Below, piece after piece: positions 52,679 through 61,079 of a stretch of DNA of 64,000 nucleotides. Location: positions 16,206 through 80,205 of the forward strand of contig CAMDPK010000012.1 of the NCBI GenBank assembly GCA_945904015.1, read 5' to 3'. How positions within the stretch are numbered: the stretch's first letter is position 1; every line of letters begins with the position of its first letter. This stretch comes from Candidatus Kuenenia stuttgartensis (GTDB lineage: Bacteria > Planctomycetota > Planctomycetia > Planctomycetales > Planctomycetaceae). Below the pieces are notes generated by a model. The model did no database searches, was not told the origin of the DNA, and was given only the letters and a program-made list of their open reading frames with translations. Position numbers and translations under genes: made by a program.

Positions 52679-54076
52679 TCAGCGAGTCTCCGCCTTCGGG
52701 ATCACGATCGCGGCGAACGCGCACAGGCCGAAGCCTTTGGTTTTCATCGTCGCTGGTCGCACGCCATCGGGAGCGTGGCCGTTGAGGTTTGCGAACAACG
52801 TGCGGCCGTCGGCACTGAGTTTCACGCCGTAGGTGCCGCCGGGGACGTAGCCACATTCCTGTTCGAGCGTGTCGGCCAGGAAGGCCAGTACTTTTTGGCG
52901 GCCGGTGGCGATCTCGTATTGGATGACGGGCGTCCCCTCTTTGAAGGCTTGGCCGTGAGCTCCCGGCAGGTAGTACACGAATCGCTGATCCGGCGAGAGC
53001 ACGCAGACGGCGGTGTACATGCCGGTCAGCCAGTTCGGGCCGAGCATCTCCAATTCGTCGCTGCCGACGCCGTAGCGGAAGAGTTGATTCGTCTGATGCG
53101 TGATGCCAAAAACGAAGCCGACCTTCGATTCGATGGTCGAGGCCCGCATCCCGTGACTCTTTGGAAACGACGACTTCTTCGGGACGAGTTGCTTCGTGCG
53201 AGCGTCGTAAAGCGACAGGCTGGTCTCGCCGTTGAACAGGATCGAGCCGTCGGTTAGCAGTGCGAAGTTGCGGTTGAATCCCAGCGAGCCGTCGGCTCCT
53301 TGAAACACCGGTTGCTTGGTCGTGAGGTTCAAGCCCCACAGAGCGTTCCCTTCGCCGGCTTCGAGGTTGCACCACCAGATGTTCCGCTTGTCATCGACCA
53401 ACGACGTGGCGGTGCAACGCTTCGGCGGCAGGTTGGCGAAGACTGACGATTTACCGGTCTTCGGGTCGTACTGATAAATCTGAGCACCCGGCAGCGAGTC
53501 GCTCCATTTGTACTCTGGCTTTTTCGCGCGGTTGCCGTCGTTGAGTGTGCCGCAAAACAAAATCGTCCCGTTCGGCCCCTCGTCGATCTTCGCATGAATC
53601 TTGGACCACGCGGGCTGTCCCGGCTCACGAGACACGATTGCGTTGACGTCCACGACTTGTGTCAGAGTTTTGGCATTGGGATCCCAGCAGTAAATGAAGC
53701 ACCGCGCATCGCCTCCGACGTCGTTTCCATGATCGCCGATGCCGCAATAAACGCGGCCGTCATGCGCCACGCAGATGTCGCCCCACGACGACCACAACCG
53801 CCGCGAGATCGCCTCTGGCCCCAACTCGCGATGAAACGCCAAGTTGACGGTCGGTGCCTTCTTCGCCATCACGAAATCGGCCGCTCCTTCTTTTTCGCGA
53901 GCAGCGACGACGGAGTCAGGCACTTTCAAAAACCGCTTCGACTTCAGCGTCACGGTGCCGTTGGTTGAGCCGCGCAATTCCGGCGGCCACGGATTCTCCT
54001 CGGCGAAGCATTCGGTGAAGAACTGCGGACCAGCGAACGCGACAAACAGAGTCGTCAGAATCTTCAGAGCACGCAT
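52679..54076 (-). CDS. Secreted beta-propeller-like protein of unknown function
   Basis: A 465-residue protein with a signal peptide (LTTLFVAFAGPQFFTECFAEE). The mature part shows blade-like strand patterns without a clear family match: WSSWGDICVAHDGRVYCGIGDHG, WSKIHAKIDEGPNGTILFCG, IYQYDPKTGKSSVFANLPP and DGSILFNGETSLSLYDARTK. Several Cys are scattered through it. It may be a quinoprotein- or SMP-30-like propeller. It is divergent from the Fae homologue, with 174 bp between the start codons, so they could share a regulated promoter region. Confidence 0.7.
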   Translation of the reverse strand: MRALKILTTLFVAFAGPQFFTECFAEENPWPPELRGSTNGTVTLKSKRFLKVPDSVVAAREKEGAADFVMAKKAPTVNLAFHRELGPEAISRRLWSSWGDICVAHDGRVYCGIGDHGNDVGGDARCFIYCWDPNAKTLTQVVDVNAIVSREPGQPAWSKIHAKIDEGPNGTILFCGTLNDGNRAKKPEYKWSDSLPGAQIYQYDPKTGKSSVFANLPPKRCTATSLVDDKRNIWWCNLEAGEGNALWGLNLTTKQPVFQGADGSLGFNRNFALLTDGSILFNGETSLSLYDARTKQLVPKKSSFPKSHGMRASTIESKVGFVFGITHQTNQLFRYGVGSDELEMLGPNWLTGMYTAVCVLSPDQRFVYYLPGAHGQAFKEGTPVIQYEIATGRQKVLAFLADTLEQECGYVPGGTYGVKLSADGRTLFANLNGHAPDGVRPATMKTKGFGLCAFAAIVIPKAETR

Positions 54077-54250
54077 GGTGGAACCTCGCGGGATTTGTGG
54101 ACGAGTGGGTGATGCGCGACGGCGTGGAATTGTTTCCTGGGTTCGGGACAGCCAAACAACCCGTCCACGAACTTGAAGCCAACCTCTCGCGACACCTACT
54201 CTTCACCGGACACAGTGTTATCAACCGCCACCTGCACCGAAAGGATCGCC

Positions 54251-54796
54251 ATGAGTCAGCGAATTGTGATGCGCACGGGAGAAGCCTTGGTCGAAGCCGC
54301 CCCAGCCTGGTCGGCCGCCGAGCCAGAGGTCGTCATCGGCGAATTGGACGGACCCGTCGGGAATGCGATTGCCAATCTGATCGGCGACCAGTCCAAGGGG
54401 CACTCGAAGGTCTTCGCGATCCTCAACTGCGACGTGCAGGTGCGACCGGTGACGGTGATGGTCAGCAAAGTCACGGTCAACAACGAGAAGTACACGAACA
54501 TCCTGATGGGGACCGTGCAGGCCGCCATCGCCAACGGAGTGCTGGATTCCGTGCGAGCCGGTGACATCCCGAAAGACAAGGCGAATGACTTGGGGATCAT
54601 CGTCTCGGTGTGGCTCGATCCGAGCGTCGTTCACGAGAAGATCGACCACGCGATTCTGTTTCAGACGCATCGCGCGGCCACCGCCAAGGCGATTCACAAA
54701 GCGATGCACAACGAACCGTCCATCGACTGGCTGCTCGAAAACCAGGAGAAGACGACGCACTGCTTCCATCAGATGGCGCTCGATGGGCAGATTTGA
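54251..54796 (+). CDS. Formaldehyde-activating enzyme (Fae) homologue lacking the catalytic histidine
   Basis: A 181-residue protein; the ATG at 54251 follows AAGGA. It aligns along its length with Fae, which condenses formaldehyde with tetrahydromethanopterin: RTGEALV, DGPVGNAIANLIG, VRPVTVMVSKVTVNN, LDSVRAGDIPKDKANDLGIIVSVW, and a final EKTTHCF. The expected active-site His in the EVAHIDLIIG segment of Methylorubrum Fae is replaced by Glu (AEPEVVIG), and the first His in this protein is residue 51. The function may therefore be non-canonical or regulatory. A Fae-like paralogue is more likely than the methylotrophy enzyme itself. No other methanopterin-pathway gene is in the window. Confidence 0.87.
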   Translation: MSQRIVMRTGEALVEAAPAWSAAEPEVVIGELDGPVGNAIANLIGDQSKGHSKVFAILNCDVQVRPVTVMVSKVTVNNEKYTNILMGTVQAAIANGVLDSVRAGDIPKDKANDLGIIVSVWLDPSVVHEKIDHAILFQTHRAATAKAIHKAMHNEPSIDWLLENQEKTTHCFHQMALDGQI

Positions 54797-54815
54797 GGCG
54801 GCACGAGCGCAGTCG

Positions 54816-56336
54816 TTAGTTCTGGTCTTGCCCAGTGAGATGCTGTTCGACTTGATCGGCCTCGGAGGCGATTTCGAGGACACTCCGCCGAATTTCTTCG
54901 GGGGCGACCGTCGAGCGGGGATAGGCATTGATCACCACGAACATCTTTTGCCCGTCGATCTCGCGGATCGCGAGACTGCCGTGCAGCACGACGGCGTTTT
55001 GCAGGAGGGCTTGCTCGTAGTAGCTGGGTGTGGCTCGGCAGCAGGTCGAATACAGCAGAAGGATCCGCTCGTGAACGGCGTGTGGAGTCGGTTCGAGGAA
55101 AACCCTCTGCTGGCGATTCCCAGGCAACTGTCGCGTGACGCAATAGTTTTCGCCGTCGCAGACCCAGGTCACGGCTCGGTCATTTCCAAAAGCTTCGATC
55201 AGCAGCGATTCGAGGTCTCGCTCAAGTCCAAGCACAGCGTGTAGCAGCAGCGAGGCCGCCGCCGCATCGGCTGGTCGCCGATCGGGATTCGGTGCGGTCA
55301 GCAGAGTCACGCATTCCGCCAACTCCAGAGACAACTCCGGCCGCAAGTCGCGAATGTTCGGGACGGTCTCGGTTCTTCCGCTTCGAGCAAGTTCGGAGAG
55401 CGAGACTTCTCGCCACGGCACTCGGCCAATCAACATCTGAAACAGACACAGGCCCAGAGCGTACACGTCGCTGGCGGGCGAGGCGGCTTGTCCCTGAAAA
55501 AGTTCGGGAGCCATGTAATTCGGAGTCCCACAAAGCACATTGGCGAGGGGATCATCACCGGCAGTGAGCACTCGTTTGGCCAAGCCGAAATCGCCGATCT
55601 TCGCGATGCCGGAGCGCGTCACCATCACGTTGTCTGGTTTCACGTCACGATGCACGATCCCCGCGCGGTGCGCGGCGGCCAAGCCGTCCGCCACCATCGT
55701 CGCAAGCCGCAAGGCTCGGTCGGCCGGCAATGGTCCTTCCTCACGAATCAGTTGCTGCAATGAACGGCCCGGAATGTATTCCATTTCCAAAAAATGCGTG
55801 CCCGCCATCTGGCCGACCGCGTGCAGCGTGACAATGTTGGGATGAATCAACGCCGCCGCCGCTTGCCCCTCTTGATGAAACCGCGCGACATACTCGGCGT
55901 CACAAGTGCCGCGTCGGGGAGACAGAATCTTCAACGCGCAGTGACGTTGCAGATCATCGTGCATTGCCAGATACACGCGCCCCATCGCTCCCGCGCCGAC
56001 CAGCGAGACGCACTGATAAATGTGAAGCTTGCGTCCAATCAGCGTGTCCTCGCCACGCCGCGAGTTGTCGACAACGGCGGCAATTTGCTCAGCCGACAGT
56101 TCCGGGAAGCGCAACGCGTAGTCACTGACCGCCGGTTGTTCGCGCCGCGTGACGCGAAAATCGACCTCCAGTCCCAGCAGTTCCACGAGCAGCGCCTCAC
56201 GCTCCTGCGCTGCCAGACCGGTCAGGAATGATTCGATGTCGGGCGACTGACTGGCCGCCAATGCCTGCTCGAACTCATCACACCGAGCATCGACTCGGCG
56301 AGCTGTGGCCAACGACTCGGAGACTGTACCACTCAT
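54816..56336 (-). CDS. Cytoplasmic Ser/Thr kinase with unknown C-terminal domain
   Basis: A 506-residue protein. Residues 1-90 are a helical N-terminal region found in many planctomycete kinases (ESFLTGLAAQEREALLVELL, DYALRFPELSAEQIAAVV). The kinase core has VGAGAMGRVYLAM near 115, HCALKIL, HRDVKPDNVMV near 228, a standard DFG (KIGDFGLAKR) and MAPELFQG. There is no membrane segment. The final 130 residues (from about 380, starting EAFGNDRAVTWVCDGENYCV) form a separate alpha/beta domain of unknown family. It is divergent from the ECF sigma gene, and the two may form a signalling pair. Confidence 0.86.
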   Translation of the reverse strand: MSGTVSESLATARRVDARCDEFEQALAASQSPDIESFLTGLAAQEREALLVELLGLEVDFRVTRREQPAVSDYALRFPELSAEQIAAVVDNSRRGEDTLIGRKLHIYQCVSLVGAGAMGRVYLAMHDDLQRHCALKILSPRRGTCDAEYVARFHQEGQAAAALIHPNIVTLHAVGQMAGTHFLEMEYIPGRSLQQLIREEGPLPADRALRLATMVADGLAAAHRAGIVHRDVKPDNVMVTRSGIAKIGDFGLAKRVLTAGDDPLANVLCGTPNYMAPELFQGQAASPASDVYALGLCLFQMLIGRVPWREVSLSELARSGRTETVPNIRDLRPELSLELAECVTLLTAPNPDRRPADAAAASLLLHAVLGLERDLESLLIEAFGNDRAVTWVCDGENYCVTRQLPGNRQQRVFLEPTPHAVHERILLLYSTCCRATPSYYEQALLQNAVVLHGSLAIREIDGQKMFVVINAYPRSTVAPEEIRRSVLEIASEADQVEQHLTGQDQN

Positions 56337-56563
56337 TCAGAGACCTCGGTCAGTTGCACGGCATTAGAGTTGGATCAACGTGTAGCGGGTGGCACTCATT
56401 GTGGATCGTCAGAATGGGAATGCCCAGATGTGTCCGAATCCCGACAGGCGGGAGAAAGATTTGTCAAACCGGACGGCTGCGGGCGTCGCATCAGAATTCG
56501 AGAGACACAATAATCAAACCGCTGGCGTTTGGCCTCCGATCAAAACACTTTGAGGAAACCGTG

Positions 56564-57184
56564 ATGTTTTCTGGCGATGCTGCGGTCACGGAAGTCACGG
56601 CTTGGCTGCGCAAGCTCGAAGCGGGACACGACCTCGCGGCCCAGCGGCTCTGGGACGTGTTCTTTGAACGGTTGGTGCGTCTCGCCCAAGAGCGAATGCG
56701 AACCAGCGATCGCCGAGTCGCCGATGCCGAAGACATTGCTCTGAGTGCCTTCGCTAGTTTCTGTCGCGGAGTCGAGAATCAACGCTTTCCGGAGCTGACC
56801 GACCGGCAAGGACTGTGGCGGCTGCTGGTCAGCATCACGATTCACAAACTGCTGCATCTGCAACGGGACCAGAATCGGCTCAAGCGTGGCGGTGGCTTCC
56901 GCGCGATTGAATCCATCGTCGATTCCGACGCTGATCGTTCCGCTGTGGACCAGCTCATCAGCCGCGAGCCAACTCCCGAATTCGCCGCGCAGGTGGCAGA
57001 GCAATACGACCTCTGGATGCGCGCGTTGAACAGCGAAGAACTCACACGCCTGGCGGAATGGAAACTCGAAGGCTTCACCAACGACGAAATCGCCACGAAA
57101 AGCGGACGCACGACTCGCACTGTCGAACGCAAGCTGAACCTGATCCGGAAGATTCTGGTCCACGAGCTCGCGGAACCGCAGTGA
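56564..57184 (+). CDS. ECF-type RNA polymerase sigma factor
   Basis: A 206-residue protein. The ATG at 56564 follows GAGG. Sigma region 2 includes RRVADAEDIALSAFASFCRG and LWRLLVSITIHKLL; region 4 is EELTRLAEWKLEGFTNDEIA with the recognition helix TTRTVERKLNLIRKIL. No anti-sigma gene is adjacent. It is divergent from the cytoplasmic kinase gene (227 bp between starts), and planctomycete ECF groups are often genomically linked to Ser/Thr kinases. The kinase may phosphorylate or otherwise control this sigma; that is inference from position. Confidence 0.88.
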   Translation: MFSGDAAVTEVTAWLRKLEAGHDLAAQRLWDVFFERLVRLAQERMRTSDRRVADAEDIALSAFASFCRGVENQRFPELTDRQGLWRLLVSITIHKLLHLQRDQNRLKRGGGFRAIESIVDSDADRSAVDQLISREPTPEFAAQVAEQYDLWMRALNSEELTRLAEWKLEGFTNDEIATKSGRTTRTVERKLNLIRKILVHELAEPQ

Positions 57185-57190
57185 TCACTG

Positions 57191-57257
57191 GGTAGCCACG
57201 CTCGCCAAGAGCGTGGGTGGATTCGTGGAGAACCCACGCTCTTGGCGAGCGTGGCTA
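57191..57257. repeat. Palindrome with perfect 27 bp arms, supplies ion channel stop
   Basis: GTAGCCACGCTCGCCAAGAG plus CGTGGGT (57191-57217) pairs perfectly with 57231-57257. It starts 6 bases after the sigma-factor stop, and its right end supplies the TAG of the convergent ion channel gene (complementary to 57255-57257). Confidence 0.87.
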
Positions 57258-58040
57258 CGCGGGTTCACTTCGAGACAGTCGATCCGGCCAGCGAACGAGT
57301 TGCCGCTCTCGTTCTTTCTGAAATTCTTCAATTGGGTCGATGTTGGGATCGATCTCCTCTTCCATGACCTTGAAGAAGCTGGAGCCGAGCACGCCGAGAA
57401 TTCCGGCAAAGAGCGCGAGGCCGGAGACGAAAGTGAACATGACGATGATCCGTCCCAACGGCGTGACAGGACTGAGATCGCCGTAGCCCACGGTGGCGAC
57501 TGTGACCATCGTGAAGTAGGCCGCGTCGAACAGGTTCCCGAACTTGTCAGGCTGGGCGGGATGTTCGGTCTCGAAGACGGCCACGGAGCAGAACATTCCG
57601 ATCACCGTCATCGAAAAACAGAGCGGTTGCAACGCAGGACCGGCTCGATAAAAGCCCAGCGCGACAAGTTGCAGCGAGCGGGAGTATCGAAAGAACTTGA
57701 GCAGCCGGAACACTCGGAACGTGCGGACGAGGTGCAGCCATTCGATCGGCAGGAAGAAGCCGATCCAAAAGGGAGCGATGGAAATCAGGTCGATGAATCC
57801 CAGTGCCGAGTGTGGGTAGTGCCAGCCGTGTTGATCCTGAGCGTCATCGACCCAACGCAGGACGTATTCGACGGTGAAGCAGACGGCGATGAAACATTGC
57901 ACCCACCAGAAGAATGGATGGGCATGTTCGGTCGCGCTGGCTCCTGTGGAGATCTCGACGAGGTACGTGACCGTCCCCGCCAAGACCAGAAACTTGAGCC
58001 ACGGGTCGGCCGCTTTGAGGATGCTCGCGACTTTGGGCAT
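57255..58040 (-). CDS. Voltage-gated-like potassium channel
   Basis: A 261-residue membrane protein. The selectivity filter is ATVGYGDLSP near residue 190, preceded by a pore helix (LFDAAYFTMVTV). An S4-like basic helix, HLVRTFRVFRLLKFFRYSRS, with Arg spaced every third residue, lies at about 105-125. Six hydrophobic segments fit the S1-S6 layout. The C-terminus is acidic and soluble. The gene is near the YgiC/YgiB/DUF350 genes on the same strand (stop-to-start gap 153 bp with a palindrome), an association discussed in the findings. Confidence 0.88.
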   Translation of the reverse strand: MPKVASILKAADPWLKFLVLAGTVTYLVEISTGASATEHAHPFFWWVQCFIAVCFTVEYVLRWVDDAQDQHGWHYPHSALGFIDLISIAPFWIGFFLPIEWLHLVRTFRVFRLLKFFRYSRSLQLVALGFYRAGPALQPLCFSMTVIGMFCSVAVFETEHPAQPDKFGNLFDAAYFTMVTVATVGYGDLSPVTPLGRIIVMFTFVSGLALFAGILGVLGSSFFKVMEEEIDPNIDPIEEFQKERERQLVRWPDRLSRSEPA

Positions 58041-58082
58041 TGATTCACCTTCCTTCGCGCTGTCTCAGTGACAGTCGCAAAC

Positions 58083-58178
58083 TAACCCGAAGCGTCAGCG
58101 AGGGCGGACGCTCCAATCGGTGATGAATTCGAAGCGGAAGCTCTGTGAAGCGCTCGCCCTCGCTGATGCTTCGGGTTA
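58083..58178. repeat. Palindromic element upstream of the ion channel
   Basis: TAACCCGAAGCGTCAGCGAG (from 58083) is complementary, with one or two mismatches, to the stretch ending CTCGCTGATGCTTCGGGTTA at 58178. It sits between the ion channel and the ATP-grasp gene. A single arm of the same family is at 51168-51199. Confidence 0.82.
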
Positions 58179-58193
58179 ATTGGCCCCTTGGCT

Positions 58194-59321
58194 TCAACCT
58201 CGGATGAGGTGCGGAACGAAGCGACTCGTGTTGTGCGTGATCGGATTCTCGTCTTCGCGGATTCCCATGCCGCACGCGGCATCACCGATGATCCAGCTTC
58301 CCAGAACGGCGTGGCCACGGCCCAAGTTCGGCAGCGGATGAAACGCTTGATAGACCACCGCTACTTCGGAGTACGGGCCGTCCGTTTCAGTCAGCACCGC
58401 ACCGCGTCGGACGAGCTGAATGTTGCTCCCCTCGCGAGACAGAATCGGCTTGCGGACGAAGTCTCCCGTCAGCGGCTCCCAAGAGGCGGGCAGCAAGTAT
58501 TCGCAGTTCGGAAACAGCTCCCACAGCAGGACCAGCAGAGCCTTGTTGGACAGCAGCATTTTCCAAGGCGGCTCGATCCAGTGCGTCTTCGCCGCGAGCA
58601 AGTGTGACGAGAACTCTTCCGCGATCATCCATTCCCACGGATAGAGCTTGAACAGACAGTCGATCGGAACGTCGTCAGTCCCCACAAACGTCTGCCGTTT
58701 CGAGTCGAACCCGATGGCGGACACATCGAGATACTCCGTGACGATCCCGGCCTGAGCCGCCGTGTCTCGCAGATAGGTGATGTTGCCGAAGTCTTCCTCG
58801 TGACCTTCGGTCGCCGCGAAGCCGAGTCGCGTCATTCCGTGTTCACGCAGATATTTCCAGGCGTCGATCAATTGCTCGTGCAAGCTGTTGAACTGATCCA
58901 GTTCAGGATGCACGGACTCCAGCCATTGCCATTGCACGACCGCCGCTTCGAACAACGCCGTCGGAGTGTCGGCGTTGTACTCCAGCAACTTCGGGGGCGT
59001 CTGGCCGTCGTAAGCCAGATCGAATCGACCATAGACCGTCGGTTCGTCGTTGTCCCAGCTCGCGCGAATCCATTCGCGAAACGCCGGAGGAATCCGAAAC
59101 TCGTCGAAGCGATCGTCATCGAGCACGACTTGCACCGCTTGCAAACACATCTCGTGCAACGTGTTCGTGGCGGTCTCGATCTCTTCAATCTCCGCGAGCG
59201 AGAATTCGTACCAGCCACCTTCATCCCAGTAGACATCGCCGTCGATCGTGTGGAAGGTGAACCCCAGCTCTTCCACGTCGCGACGCCAATTCAAACGGGG
59301 CGGAGCAATCACGCGACGCAT
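58194..59321 (-). CDS. YgiC-like glutathionylspermidine synthase-family ATP-grasp ligase
   Basis: A 375-residue protein; the start is the ATG complementary to 59319-59321. It belongs to the GSP-synthase C-terminal/YgiC-YjfC family: FGRFDLAYDG-type segment VYGRFDLAYDGQTPPKLLEYNADTP, FKLYPWEWM, EPPWKMLLSNKALLVLLWELFP, and FVRKPILSREGSNI, which carry the ATP-grasp residues. The amidase half of true Gsp synthetase is absent. The family probably forms an amide bond with a peptide or polyamine acceptor. The start overlaps the YgiB-like stop (TAATG). Confidence 0.85.
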   Translation of the reverse strand: MRRVIAPPRLNWRRDVEELGFTFHTIDGDVYWDEGGWYEFSLAEIEEIETATNTLHEMCLQAVQVVLDDDRFDEFRIPPAFREWIRASWDNDEPTVYGRFDLAYDGQTPPKLLEYNADTPTALFEAAVVQWQWLESVHPELDQFNSLHEQLIDAWKYLREHGMTRLGFAATEGHEEDFGNITYLRDTAAQAGIVTEYLDVSAIGFDSKRQTFVGTDDVPIDCLFKLYPWEWMIAEEFSSHLLAAKTHWIEPPWKMLLSNKALLVLLWELFPNCEYLLPASWEPLTGDFVRKPILSREGSNIQLVRRGAVLTETDGPYSEVAVVYQAFHPLPNLGRGHAVLGSWIIGDAACGMGIREDENPITHNTSRFVPHLIRG

Positions 59322-59632
59322 TACGAGCCTCCCGAAAAGAACGAGCCAATTCGACCAAAGCCACCGGTTGATACGGACGACACTCGGCTCGTCCCGGTCG
59401 CAGCGCTCCCAGAACGACCTCCCACAAACGACGAACCGTAATGCGAGCCGTGACCAGTCGTCGCGGGTGTGCATTTCGGCTTCGCTGGCTCACCGGGTTT
59501 GGCGGGCGTATCGCAGTCGCTAGCTGTCTGGTGAGCCGCAGGTGAATGGACCATCGTTGGCGATTGACCGCAGCCAAACGCGGTCATCGCAGGAACCAGC
59601 AAGGTCAACGCAACTTTCGTACTTCGTTTCAT
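59321..59632 (-). CDS. YgiB-like lipoprotein
   Basis: A 103-residue protein preceded by GGAGGA. It has an N-terminal signal with a possible lipobox (LVPAMTAFGC, Cys 21), then a low-complexity Gly/Ser/Thr region ending STGGFGRIGSFFSGGS. This resembles the C-terminal RGGFG segment of YgiB/DUF1190, the usual partner of YgiC, though sequence similarity is short. The gene is coupled to the ATP-grasp gene by a one-base stop/start overlap, supporting a joint role; the lipoprotein C-terminus might be the ligase substrate. Confidence 0.7.
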   Translation of the reverse strand: MKRSTKVALTLLVPAMTAFGCGQSPTMVHSPAAHQTASDCDTPAKPGEPAKPKCTPATTGHGSHYGSSFVGGRSGSAATGTSRVSSVSTGGFGRIGSFFSGGS

Positions 59633-59670
59633 GACGAGATTCCTCCCGCGGAAATGTGGAACGACAGCAA

Positions 59671-59919
59671 CTACAGCATTGAGACAATCACGATCGCACT
59701 CACACCCAGCAGCAACGCGGCCACAACCACTCCCACAGCGATGTTGCGCTCTTCAAGCTGCTTCTCGATGTCCAGCCGCCGCGTGACCACTTCAAACGCC
59801 TTGAAGCCAACCAGCATCAACGCAATTCCCAACACTCCGAATGCCGCAGTGCCCATCAGAGCGTTGATCAGGGCCTGAGTTTCCACGGGAATCGACGCCA
59901 GAATGGAGAACGGTGACAT
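59671..59919 (-). CDS. DUF350 (YjfL-like) membrane protein
   Basis: An 82-residue protein. I use the ATG complementary to 59917-59919 because GGAG sits upstream; a TTG start six codons earlier is possible. Two hydrophobic helices (ALMGTAAFGVLGIALMLVGF and the C-terminal VGVVVAALLLGVSAIVIV) are separated by a charged loop, RRLDIEKQLEERNIAVG. This fits DUF350/YjfL, whose longer members have two such pairs. It is the first gene of the YgiB/YgiC/ion-channel group. Confidence 0.75.
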   Translation of the reverse strand: MSPFSILASIPVETQALINALMGTAAFGVLGIALMLVGFKAFEVVTRRLDIEKQLEERNIAVGVVVAALLLGVSAIVIVSML

Positions 59920-60292
59920 GCAAGAGATCTCCAGCAACAGAGAGGTGACGGATTGGTCGTGCGAAGCTCAGATGAGCCTCTCCCAAGATCACGAGCTTGA
60001 TCAACGATTCGATTGGCAAATCAGAATTCAGTGAACAAGGGCGACACACCTGACGCCTAGATGCCCGAATCGCTCTCGGCCCCGACAGGAATTCTGGATT
60101 CTGTCAGGGGCTAGCGCCGGAGTTCGAGGTCGGGGCCGCTTCCTCTGAGCAAAGTCCCGATGTCGGGGCCGGAGCGCGGACGGGCATCTACAAGTCGTCT
60201 CGGCAGCGAACACGGACTCTGAGTTTCGATGCCGTTCAACCTCGCTCGCCGCGAGCCTCGACCCTCTCCCAACAACCAAAGGATGCCCGCTC
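59920..60292. other. Intergenic region upstream of the DUF350 gene
   Basis: A 373 bp gap between divergent genes. A complex palindrome fills 60060-60192, with GATGCCCG/CGGGCATC ends and two GTCGGGGCCG copies facing CGGCCCCGAC. The rest shows no gene I can support; promoters for both directions are presumably here. Confidence 0.6.
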
Positions 60293-60955
60293 ATGTCGGA
60301 AACTGAACTCGGAAAGAAAAACACAACAGGATCTGCCCAACTTGAGTCACTTCGCGCAACCCAAGTGCCGCTTGGCATCTCGCTCGTTTACTACAGCCTG
60401 GCGTTGATGCTGCTCGCCATCATTGGCATCTTCGGGTCACCATTATTTCTGCTGTCTGTCAATCCGATGCTGGTCGTGCGGGCGATTATCGGGTTTGGGT
60501 TTTTGATCCTCGTGGCCAGCGTGCTGAGCCTCGTGGGCACGGGTCTCTGTTTGACGGCACCGAATAAGATGGCTGGCAAGGGAGCCATTCACCTCGCAGT
60601 TGCCCTCAATGTCGCGGCAGTCCTCATCTGTGTGGCCAGCCAGTTCACGACATTACCCCGGTGGATCGTCGCCTCGTCAAATCTGCCTGCGATCGCTGGC
60701 TTTGTGTGCTTTCTGGTTTTCTTGATGCATGTCGGTAGTTTCATTCGCAATGACGAACTCACGAGCCGGGCGGAGGGACTGCTCAACCTTGGGATCACAC
60801 TCGTCGCGGTTATGGTTCTCATGGCCGCCAGCGCCTCTGTGATGCCAATGGCCGGCGCGTTGCTCGGACTGTTGACGTTCATTCTCGGTGCCGTGGGCTT
60901 CCTTCGTTATGCGCGCCTGCTGCATGACTTGAAGCAGGCTTTCGCTCGCAGTTGA
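60293..60955 (+). CDS. Multi-pass membrane protein of unknown function
   Basis: A 220-residue protein. After a short polar N-terminus there are about six hydrophobic segments, for example LVYYSLALMLLAIIGIF, LMLVVRAIIGFGFLILVAS, IAGFVCFLVFLMHVGSFI and a long C-terminal stretch around VMVLMAASASVMPMAGALLG. I do not recognise the family. The gene is divergent from the DUF350 cluster and is followed by the zinc-ribbon protein after 124 bp on the same strand. Confidence 0.65.
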   Translation: MSETELGKKNTTGSAQLESLRATQVPLGISLVYYSLALMLLAIIGIFGSPLFLLSVNPMLVVRAIIGFGFLILVASVLSLVGTGLCLTAPNKMAGKGAIHLAVALNVAAVLICVASQFTTLPRWIVASSNLPAIAGFVCFLVFLMHVGSFIRNDELTSRAEGLLNLGITLVAVMVLMAASASVMPMAGALLGLLTFILGAVGFLRYARLLHDLKQAFARS

Positions 60956-61079
60956 TTCGGCAATCATGCTGCGTACATTGAGGTGACGAGCAAGCCCCGC
61001 AGGACGTTCGAACTCCTGATGTTCCTTGAAGCAGAGTGCGTCACTGGCAAAGCTCGACTGCATATCAAAGAACTTCAAC

